DNA from: a virus
IMG/VR virus record: IMGVR_UViG_3300008952_002784
Span: 62,001 to 126,000 of that record
DNA length: 64,000 nucleotides
Direction: 5' to 3' (one strand)
In this document: positions 53,280 to 59,633 of the stretch, one piece after another
How the letters are laid out: each line of letters begins with the position of its first letter
How positions within the stretch are numbered: position 1 is the first letter of the stretch
Notes under the pieces: model-generated
The model's database searches: none
Seen by the model: only the letters and a program-made list of their open reading frames with translations
Told to the model about the DNA's origin: nothing
Made by a program: the position numbers and the translations under genes

Positions 53280-54695
53280 ATGATATGCAAAATATGTAGC
53301 TATGAGTCATGTGGAAAAGATTTTTCAAACCATCTTCAAAGAGAGCATAAACTTAGATCGAAAGAGTACACAGCTAAGCACATTTATAAATTTCAACCGA
53401 TATGTGAGCACTGCGGAAAAGAAACACGTTACGTAGCATTTCGTTTTAAGCGATTCTGCAAAGATTGTTCAAAAATAGCTTCATCTATAGGGGGCAAGTC
53501 CGGCGGAAAAGCGCCTGCTTGGAATAAAGGCTTGACAAAAGAAACTGATGAAAGAATCAAAAGACAAGCAGAGAAAAATATAGGTAAAGGTAATCCATTC
53601 CATGGAAGAGTTCACACGATTGAAACACGTACACAGATAAGTAAAACAAAAGTCCTCAATAGAATAACTGTTCAGCAACGGATCAATGAGCGATCAGGTG
53701 ATTTTGAGCTAGTAACTGATCTTGATGAATACTATTCGAGGCAAAAACAATATTTAGAGTTTAGATGTAAAAAATGCAATACAGTTTCTGATAAAACATT
53801 GCAAGCATTTGAAAGAGGATCATTATGTCCGATTTGTTATCCACCCAGTAGATCACAATTTGAAATAGAGATAAATGATTTTATTAGATCGCTAGGAATA
53901 AAGACAAAGACTAACGATAGGTCAGTTATCGGACCAAAAGAACTAGACATAGTAATACAAGGTAAGGATCTTGCAATAGAGGCAAATGGTTTGTATTGGC
54001 ACTCAGAAAATGCTAGAAGTGTTAATCATGACAAGTATCGCCATATAAGCAAAACATTAGAATGTCTATCACAAAGCTATAGATTAGTCCACATATTCAG
54101 TGACGAATGGAGTAATAAGGAAGATATTTGCAAATCAATGATTGCTAATAGGTTGGGTATGCCGAATATCAGGATTCACGGAAGAAAATGCCAGATAAAA
54201 GAAATTACAAAGTATCAAGAAAAAACGTTCTTCGACAAAACGCATATTTCAGGTTTTGTACCCTCTAGAAAGTGTTTTGCACTATTTTATGATGGAAAAA
54301 TCGTTGCAGCAATTTCGCTAAGAGTGCCAAGACAAAAAAAATATAAAGGTATGCTAGAGATAGCAAGATACTCTTCTGAGCTAAATCATCAAGTGATGGG
54401 AGGCTTGGGGAAGCTATTGTCTAAATCTATAGATTATGCTAGAAAAAATAATCATACCGGTATTTTGACATATTCTGATCGTCGATTTGGAGAAGGGGAC
54501 GGGTATTTGAAATGTGGGTTTGAGCACTCAGGAACTACAGGACTAGACTATTGGTATACTGACGGACAAATAAGAGTAGATAGATTTACACTAAAAACAT
54601 CAGATGGAAAAACAGAAAAACAAAGAATGTATGAGAACAAGCTGATGAAAATTTATGGATGCGGAAGCAACATATTTATAAAACTATTGACATAA
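53280..54695 (+). CDS. Free-standing homing endonuclease, EDxHD (Vsr-like) type with zinc fingers
   Basis: A 471-residue endonuclease. The N-terminus has a C2H2 finger (Cys3, Cys6, His18, His23) and a zinc ribbon (Cys42, Cys45, Cys60, Cys63); a NUMOD3 DNA-binding motif follows (GNPFHGRVHTIETRTQISKT), then another Cys-x2-Cys pair set. The nuclease core has Glu195/Glu197 (SQFEIEINDF), Asp223 (KELDIVI), Glu234 and His241 (AIEANGLYWHSE), which fit the EDxHD class of Vsr-like homing nucleases. The last 170 residues form a further domain (RYSSELNHQVMGGLGKLLSK, then YLKCGFEHSGTTGLDYWYTD) commonly attached to such enzymes. It interrupts the head operon just after the capsid terminator and probably cuts that locus in phages lacking it. 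No strong ribosome binding site is present. Confidence 0.88.
   Translation: MICKICSYESCGKDFSNHLQREHKLRSKEYTAKHIYKFQPICEHCGKETRYVAFRFKRFCKDCSKIASSIGGKSGGKAPAWNKGLTKETDERIKRQAEKNIGKGNPFHGRVHTIETRTQISKTKVLNRITVQQRINERSGDFELVTDLDEYYSRQKQYLEFRCKKCNTVSDKTLQAFERGSLCPICYPPSRSQFEIEINDFIRSLGIKTKTNDRSVIGPKELDIVIQGKDLAIEANGLYWHSENARSVNHDKYRHISKTLECLSQSYRLVHIFSDEWSNKEDICKSMIANRLGMPNIRIHGRKCQIKEITKYQEKTFFDKTHISGFVPSRKCFALFYDGKIVAAISLRVPRQKKYKGMLEIARYSSELNHQVMGGLGKLLSKSIDYARKNNHTGILTYSDRRFGEGDGYLKCGFEHSGTTGLDYWYTDGQIRVDRFTLKTSDGKTEKQRMYENKLMKIYGCGSNIFIKLLT
54671..54679 (+). promoter_or_regulatory. Candidate late-promoter motif CATATTTAT inside endonuclease 3' end
   Basis: The TAYTTAW motif lies in the last codons of the homing endonuclease, 63 bases before the next gene. 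It would allow that gene to be transcribed independently of the mobile endonuclease. Proposed from recurrence only. Confidence 0.3.
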
Positions 54696-54742
54696 ACAAA
54701 TAGCAAAACAGGCGTAGTGTTATTCAAACATAGGAGATTATT

Positions 54743-54973
54743 ATGGACGAACAACAGGCACAACAAGCAGATGAAACCGGACAACAAGTAACTCGCGAGC
54801 AATTGCAGCGCTGGGGAGTTTCTGTTTTAGTAAGTGCAGCAAAAATGTCACAGCAACGAGGTGTATTCTCATTAGAAGAAGCTGCTCTAGTAAGTAAGGC
54901 TGTCAACATATTTGCACCATCTGCCCCAGAAGTTCAAGACGAAGAAGCTTCGAGTGAAGAAGACAAAGAATAA
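54743..54973 (+). CDS. Small acidic protein, unknown function
   Basis: A 76-residue protein after TAGGAGATT. It is Gln-rich at the start and Glu/Asp-rich at the end (EVQDEEASSEEDKE); the centre is a helix pair (LQRWGVSVLVSAAKMSQQRG, then FSLEEAALVSKAVNIF). Length and charge suit a small head or scaffold-associated factor. I recognise no family. A candidate promoter motif lies 63 bases before the start. Confidence 0.45.
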   Translation: MDEQQAQQADETGQQVTREQLQRWGVSVLVSAAKMSQQRGVFSLEEAALVSKAVNIFAPSAPEVQDEEASSEEDKE

Positions 54974-55006
54974 TAGACAAACTTGGTTATAAGTTTAGCT
55001 GAGCGA

Positions 55007-55015
55007 GATATTTAT
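55007..55015 (+). promoter_or_regulatory. Candidate late-promoter motif GATATTTAT
   Basis: In the 117-base gap 54974-55090, upstream of the 159-residue structural protein and 75 bases before its ATG. Part of the TAYTTAW set. An inverted repeat follows it (next entry). Confidence 0.35.
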
Positions 55016-55023
55016 CATCAAGC

Positions 55024-55061
55024 CCGATTCATTTAATCAGCTGACACTACCAGTGAATCGG
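55024..55061 (+). promoter_or_regulatory. Leader hairpin before 55091 gene
   Basis: CCGATTCA (55024-55031) and TGAATCGG (55054-55061) form a perfect 8-base stem, extended by a U-G and a U-A pair, around a 20-base-class loop. It lies between the candidate promoter motif and the ribosome binding site AAGGAGAAA (55078-55086), with no T run, so it looks like a leader structure rather than a terminator. Confidence 0.5.
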
Positions 55062-55090
55062 AAGCATGTAGACAAATAAGGAGAAAGATT

Positions 55091-55570
55091 ATGCCTAAGG
55101 TGACAATTACAGACAGAAAAGGAATAGTTCAGACAACGGGAGGTTCAGTTGTTGTTGAAAATAATGTACATTTTCGACCAGACTCAGCTCCCGCAATGAC
55201 AGTAAAATATGCTGCTCCAGCAGCAGCCATTGGAACAGGTGCAGTAACACTTACAATTGCACAGATTCTGACGGGAATTCTTGAAGAGGATCCTGAGGGC
55301 GCTGTTACGTGGACTCTTCCTACAAATGCTCTTCTTCGAGCAGGACTAAATGATCCACAAACAGGAGACACACTTGATTTCTGTGTGATCAATAATGCTA
55401 CATCTACTGTAGATGAGCCAATCACAATTGCTGTCGGCGCAGGTGGTACTGCTGTTGGTAATATGATTGTTGAAGCTGCTATGGTCGCCGGCGAAGTTAA
55501 TTCCGGAAGTGGACTATTCAGAGTAAGACTTACATCTGCTACAGCATATTCGTGCTATAGACTTGCATAA
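55091..55570 (+). CDS. Putative head decoration protein
   Basis: A 159-residue beta-rich protein with few charged residues, after a strong AAGGAGAAA site. The sequence shows alternating hydrophobic strands and Gly/Ala turns (YAAPAAAIGTGAVTLTIAQI, then VWTLP-like strands and ITIAVGAGGTAVGNMI), which suits a small decoration or cement protein of the capsid surface. It is separated from the capsid gene by the mobile endonuclease but has a strong ribosome site, leader hairpin and terminator of its own, consistent with high independent expression. The role is inferred; the family is not known to me. Confidence 0.5.
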   Translation: MPKVTITDRKGIVQTTGGSVVVENNVHFRPDSAPAMTVKYAAPAAAIGTGAVTLTIAQILTGILEEDPEGAVTWTLPTNALLRAGLNDPQTGDTLDFCVINNATSTVDEPITIAVGAGGTAVGNMIVEAAMVAGEVNSGSGLFRVRLTSATAYSCYRLA

Positions 55571-55623
55571 AGAAGTAGTGTAATATTTTAAAATTTAGCT
55601 AAGCAGCTTTATTTTATCTAAGG

Positions 55624-55651
55624 AAGGCAGGGGAAACCCTGCCTTTTTTTT
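55624..55651 (+). terminator. Rho-independent terminator after 55091 gene
   Basis: A perfect 9-base stem (55624-55632 with 55637-55645) with a GAAA tetraloop, followed by a T run to 55651. It begins 54 bases after the stop codon and ends the transcript of the putative decoration gene. Confidence 0.93.
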
Positions 55652-55685
55652 ATTTCTACCGGTGGATTAATTGAGGTTGTAAATA

Positions 55686-55694
55686 GATATTTAT
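55686..55694 (+). promoter_or_regulatory. Candidate late-promoter motif GATATTTAT
   Basis: Sits directly after the terminator region and ends only five bases before the ATG at 55700. If it is a promoter, the message for the next gene would be leaderless; otherwise the true start lies downstream. Part of the TAYTTAW set. Confidence 0.3.
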
Positions 55695-55699
55695 GAATA

Positions 55700-55927
55700 A
55701 TGTCAAGGAAAACATCATTTGAGAATTTGAAAAACTTACGAGATCAATTGATTTCGAGAGAAAGCAAATTAGCAATTGACAATAAAACGATGTTGTCGCT
55801 TTTGTCATGTGTTAAGTTAGTTCATAAAGACTTATCGAAAGATAAGCCCGATATTCAATCAGCAATTGATCGTCTAGACGAGTTGCTTGCTACTGCGAGT
55901 ATTAAGAAATATAGCGGAGCACAATAA
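55700..55927 (+). CDS. Small helical protein, unknown function
   Basis: A 75-residue charged, mostly helical protein (ENLKNLRDQLISRESKLAID, then KDKPDIQSAIDRLDELLATA). The ATG at 55700 has no ribosome binding site and lies right after a candidate promoter motif, so the start is uncertain; TTG codons at 55727 or 55748 are alternatives. The next gene begins 2 bases after its stop, so the two are probably an operon. Confidence 0.45.
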   Translation: MSRKTSFENLKNLRDQLISRESKLAIDNKTMLSLLSCVKLVHKDLSKDKPDIQSAIDRLDELLATASIKKYSGAQ

Positions 55928-55929
55928 AA

Positions 55930-56262
55930 ATGACAGAAGTAGATAGTAACAACAATTGGAGTGAATATTCTCGGCTAGTTTTAAAAGAATTAGAAACACT
56001 AGCATCAAGTATTCAAGCCCTAAATACAGAGATCCAAGATCTTAAGCAAGAAATTGCTAGAATGCGTGAAAGGGAAGATCGAGTTGAAGAGCTCAGAGCT
56101 TGGAAAGATAAAATCGATGAAGTAGTGTCACCCACACAAATGCAGGGATATGTCAATGATATAGAAGAGCTTAAGGCGTTTCGAACGAGGGCAATTACCA
56201 TATTCGCAGTTGTTCAGTTTGGAATGGCATCATCGATGTGGATGATGAAGATGTTCATGTAG
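55930..56262 (+). CDS. Coiled-coil protein with C-terminal membrane segment (holin/XhlA-like)
   Basis: A 110-residue protein. Residues about 12-60 form a coiled coil (KELETLASSIQALNTEIQDL, then KQEIARMREREDRVEELR), and the last about 23 residues (AITIFAVVQFGMASSMWMMK) are a single hydrophobic span able to cross the membrane. This layout, N-terminal coiled coil plus one C-terminal membrane helix, is that of XhlA-type lysis accessory proteins, although the same design occurs in unrelated phage proteins. No endolysin is next to it; the neighbours are neck genes. A lysis or membrane role is therefore a hypothesis. Confidence 0.45.
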   Translation: MTEVDSNNNWSEYSRLVLKELETLASSIQALNTEIQDLKQEIARMREREDRVEELRAWKDKIDEVVSPTQMQGYVNDIEELKAFRTRAITIFAVVQFGMASSMWMMKMFM

Positions 56263-56282
56263 TACTCAGTTGGTTTGAGACG

Positions 56283-56291
56283 TATATTTAT
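56283..56291 (+). promoter_or_regulatory. Candidate late-promoter motif TATATTTAT
   Basis: In the 62-base gap before the neck gene, ending 33 bases before its ATG, which has GGGAG upstream. Part of the TAYTTAW set; would drive the neck and tail-completion operon. Confidence 0.35.
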
Positions 56292-56324
56292 TAGATGACT
56301 AAACCGCATCGGGAGATTTAAGCT

Positions 56325-57497
56325 ATGAGTACATTTGCCAACACACTAAGCCCGACACCTTTTGGGTTTTTTGATCAAGAGGGGTCATTCCAGACAGAAG
56401 CTGACTCTATGATTACGTTTGTCAAGCGAAAGTTGGGTGATGACATACTCAGTGTCGAGCTTACCAAAAAACAGATTTGGTCGTGCTTCGAAGAGGCATT
56501 CTTAGAGTATGGATCGATAATAAACCAGTATCAGGCAAAGTCACAGTTGGCAAATCTTTTAGGCGCTGCTACAGGTTCTTTATTGTCAGGTAGTGAACAA
56601 AAATATCCCAGAGAAAATCTAGAATTCATGCTACGTCGCGGTGAGCCTTATTCTATGGAAGCTGGTTTGGGTGGGTCATATAACTCGGTATCCGGATCTA
56701 TATCATTGACAAAAGATGTGCAAGATTACGATATATACAGCACGCTTAAAGACTCATCAGGAAATTTGATATTCTCTAGCAGTAAAAACTCGCCAAGGAC
56801 AAAAATGAGAGTAATGGAAGTGATGCATTATTCACCTCAAGCTGCTTATAGATTTTTTGATACGACTAGTGCAGTCAACTATCTCAATAATGAGTTTTCA
56901 TTTGAGTCATTTACCCCAGAAACAGCGTTCTATGTTTTGCCCGTATTTGAAGACGTTCTTAGGGCTGGCATGCTATCAATGTCATCCCGCGTAAGAAGAT
57001 CACACTATAGTTATAAAATTGTAGGAACAAATATTCGAATATTTCCGAAGCCCACGCAGGAAAATCCCAAGAGTCTGTGGATTCGTGTATCATACTCTCC
57101 TGACCCCATGAACCCGGCCTTTCAAGACGATAGTATATACGGTGTAAGTAATCTTTCAAATGTCCCCTACGGTAACCTCATGTTCTCTAGGATAAACTCT
57201 ATAGGGCGCCAGTGGGTTAGGCAATACACACTATCGTTAAGCAAAGAATTGTTGGGTATGGTTCGATCAAAATTCAGCACTGTTCCAATTCCTGGCGGAG
57301 AATTGTCACTAAATGGAAATGATTTGATAACTAGTGCACGATCTGAATTGGAGACATTACAGACACAGCTTCGTGATATGCTTGAGGATCTTACATATTC
57401 TAAAATGCTAGAAGACGAAGCAGCTGCAACAGAAAACTTGCAACGAATTCTTAGAAACATTCCAATTCCTAATGGGAAATCAATAATCATGGGCTAG
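56325..57497 (+). CDS. 13: Neck protein, gp13-like
   Basis: A 390-residue protein (T4 gp13 has 309). Residues about 25-60 (EADSMITFVKRKLGDDILSV, then ELTKKQIWSCFEEAFLEYGS) and LEFMLRRGEPYSMEAGLGGS (105-125) fit neck proteins of T4-like phages. The C-terminus is a coiled-coil-like helix (ITSARSELETLQTQLRDMLE). In T4, gp13 and gp14 seal the filled head and offer the tail-binding surface. The next gene, 9 bases downstream, is the likely partner. The assignment is from remembered pattern and gene order. Confidence 0.65.
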   Translation: MSTFANTLSPTPFGFFDQEGSFQTEADSMITFVKRKLGDDILSVELTKKQIWSCFEEAFLEYGSIINQYQAKSQLANLLGAATGSLLSGSEQKYPRENLEFMLRRGEPYSMEAGLGGSYNSVSGSISLTKDVQDYDIYSTLKDSSGNLIFSSSKNSPRTKMRVMEVMHYSPQAAYRFFDTTSAVNYLNNEFSFESFTPETAFYVLPVFEDVLRAGMLSMSSRVRRSHYSYKIVGTNIRIFPKPTQENPKSLWIRVSYSPDPMNPAFQDDSIYGVSNLSNVPYGNLMFSRINSIGRQWVRQYTLSLSKELLGMVRSKFSTVPIPGGELSLNGNDLITSARSELETLQTQLRDMLEDLTYSKMLEDEAAATENLQRILRNIPIPNGKSIIMG

Positions 57498-57506
57498 GAG
57501 TGAATT

Positions 57507-58175
57507 ATGGCAAGACTATTTATAACGCCTCGTGAAGTTGATTTTATATCTGACCTTACTAAGGAAATTACTAAAGATGTAATAGGACAAAAGATATACT
57601 ATTATAAAGTTAGAGAAGATCTTACTAGTGTGCATGACATATACGAAGAAGCTATAGATAAAATATTTGATAGACCCATCGAAATCGAAGCGCTAATTGA
57701 ATGGGAACCTGCAGAGTTTAGAACAAATAGATTTGGTGCTGAAGAATACTCTACAATATCAGTATATATTCATGCTCGAGATATGCTAGACAGAGAAATA
57801 ACACTCAGAGACGGTGATTATTTTAGCTATGGTACAGTATTTTTTGAGATAACATCTATTATTGTTGACAAGCAGATACATGGCCAAATTGAACACAAAA
57901 CCGGTTATAAGGTAATCGGCAAACAAGCACGACAGGGACAAATTGATGTAATGCCTAACGGGCCGACTGATGAGGAGTATACAGATGAGGGTTCTGTACA
58001 GGAAGAATTCGTGCAACAGCGAGGATTTGAGAAAAATCGATTAGGTGAAACAGGAGATAAGCGCCAGCTTCAAGAAGATGGAAAGCTTACATCACCAATT
58101 TCTGAGCCGGCAGAAATTTCTGAAAAAGGAGATGACTCTGGAATTAATTCATCATTCTACGGAGACAATTCTTAG
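57507..58175 (+). CDS. 14: Neck protein, gp14-like
   Basis: A 222-residue protein (T4 gp14 has 256). The first 150 residues are a compact alpha/beta domain (FITPREVDFISDLTKEITKD, then GQKIYYYKVREDL); the last 70 are acidic and disordered (GPTDEEYTDEGSVQEEF). Position between the gp13-like and gp15-like genes is exactly that of gp14 in T4, and the folding pattern fits, but sequence evidence alone is modest. The start is ATG at 57507, after TAGGAG. Confidence 0.55.
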   Translation: MARLFITPREVDFISDLTKEITKDVIGQKIYYYKVREDLTSVHDIYEEAIDKIFDRPIEIEALIEWEPAEFRTNRFGAEEYSTISVYIHARDMLDREITLRDGDYFSYGTVFFEITSIIVDKQIHGQIEHKTGYKVIGKQARQGQIDVMPNGPTDEEYTDEGSVQEEFVQQRGFEKNRLGETGDKRQLQEDGKLTSPISEPAEISEKGDDSGINSSFYGDNS

Positions 58176-58188
58176 TAGGTAATATATT

Positions 58189-59559
58189 ATGAGTACAAGA
58201 CTAGACCAACAGCCAAAAAACCCTGCAGATCGAAGAAGATCTGGTTATGAGGGTACAGATATACCGGGTGACATAACAATCCCTCCCTGTACAATTGAAG
58301 ATGTAGACAGATCTGTCTTCAATCTTTTTAACGAATCAATACCACTTCAGTATGAAAAGTCAGGTGTAGTAAAGAGAACACCGGTAATTTATGCTTCTGG
58401 CGAGAGGTTTGCTGTGCTTAGAAGAAAAGAACCGCTAAGAGATAAGAATAATGCACTTATTCTCCCGCTAGTGTCTATTATGAGAACAAGCGTAACACAA
58501 GAAGTCCAAAGAGGCATGGGACCTGGTGAAGGAAGCCCAATAACTATTAAGCGTCGTCTTAATGAATCTGATCCCGTATACAAAAGATTGAAAAATCTGC
58601 ATGGATTTGCTAATCAAGATAATTTAGCATCATCAGAGCATAGAACAGGTCACTCACCAGAAAGACCCGCTGGTCCATACTCCACGGGCTCAAACCCGGG
58701 TACTGTAGCGTCTAGAAGGTCACCATCAGGGCCTACTACCAATACACGATCTGGAAAAATTCTAACTCCAAATTTGGGATCCTCAATAGTAGAAATTATC
58801 GAGATTCCACCTACGAAATTCTTCAATGTAACGTATGATGTTACATTTTGGGCACAGTATACACAGCAAATGAATGATATGATCATGGCAATGATGTCTG
58901 TTTATCAAGACAATAGAAGACGAACATTCAAATTGGAGACTGATAAGGGCTACTGGTTTGTTGGTTACGTCGGATCTGATATTTCACCGGGTAACAATTA
59001 TGATGATTTCACAGACAACGAAAGATTAGTAAGATATAGCTTTGAGATTCAAGTCGCCGGATATATGATAGCACCTGACTATTCCGGAGCACCCCCAGTT
59101 TTGAGAAGATACGTCTCAGCACCTGATATTACATTTGATGTTACGTCATTTGGCGGCAATTTGATAGGTACACCCGTACATGGACCTTTTAGTGGCGATC
59201 CGACTAGTTATATGCTTGATGACTTAGCTGCAGAGGACGATCCACTCCCGGGAAGTGGCATTGGCAGGTCATCGTTAGGCTCTGCAAGAAGTGCTATTGG
59301 TGATCCTGTTTTAGGAGCAACATATGCAGGATCCGACCTTAGGGGCATCGGGTCTAGAGCACCGACAGCTGAATCAACATCAGTAGGCGGACACACATCA
59401 GGCCCCAGTAGAGTTGATATTATTAGAATTACTAAGGATCCTTTTACCGGAAAGACAATTAGATCCATAGTCAAAGTTAAAACAAGGAACCAAAGGCAAG
59501 GAGAGACGGTATATTCTTCAGCTATTCCAATTAATCTTGGAATTTTGCTGCCAGACTGA
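58189..59559 (+). CDS. 15: Tail completion/sheath stabiliser protein, gp15-like
   Basis: A 456-residue protein that shares with T4 gp15 (272 residues) the segments TPVIYASGERFAV followed by LPLVSIMRTSV, then FNVTYDVTFWAQYTQQMND, and RYSFEIQVAGYMIAP near residue 290; T4 has VPITYASKEHFMM, IYELSIFTRYEDDM and EWSLTFEVNGWMYPP. It would form the ring that caps the tube and sheath and binds the neck. The added length is Ser/Gly/Pro-rich insertions (about 145-200) and a tail with GIGRSSLGSARSAIG. The gene stands directly before the sheath gene in the order neck, completion, sheath. Confidence 0.8.
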   Translation: MSTRLDQQPKNPADRRRSGYEGTDIPGDITIPPCTIEDVDRSVFNLFNESIPLQYEKSGVVKRTPVIYASGERFAVLRRKEPLRDKNNALILPLVSIMRTSVTQEVQRGMGPGEGSPITIKRRLNESDPVYKRLKNLHGFANQDNLASSEHRTGHSPERPAGPYSTGSNPGTVASRRSPSGPTTNTRSGKILTPNLGSSIVEIIEIPPTKFFNVTYDVTFWAQYTQQMNDMIMAMMSVYQDNRRRTFKLETDKGYWFVGYVGSDISPGNNYDDFTDNERLVRYSFEIQVAGYMIAPDYSGAPPVLRRYVSAPDITFDVTSFGGNLIGTPVHGPFSGDPTSYMLDDLAAEDDPLPGSGIGRSSLGSARSAIGDPVLGATYAGSDLRGIGSRAPTAESTSVGGHTSGPSRVDIIRITKDPFTGKTIRSIVKVKTRNQRQGETVYSSAIPINLGILLPD

Positions 59560-59590
59560 TTTACTAGTATGGAACTTTGGACCACATCGC

Positions 59591-59599
59591 GATACTTAT
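59591..59599 (+). promoter_or_regulatory. Candidate late-promoter motif GATACTTAT
   Basis: In the 74-base gap before the first sheath gene, ending 34 bases before its ATG, which has TAAGGAGAG upstream. Part of the TAYTTAW set. Confidence 0.35.
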
Positions 59600-59633
59600 C
59601 ATAGAATGATTCGCGTCTAAGGAGAGATATTCA

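Noticed and set aside
59588-59615. Weak inverted repeat CGCGA ... TCGCG before the first sheath gene
   Set aside because: Only five pairs with a long loop; likely chance.
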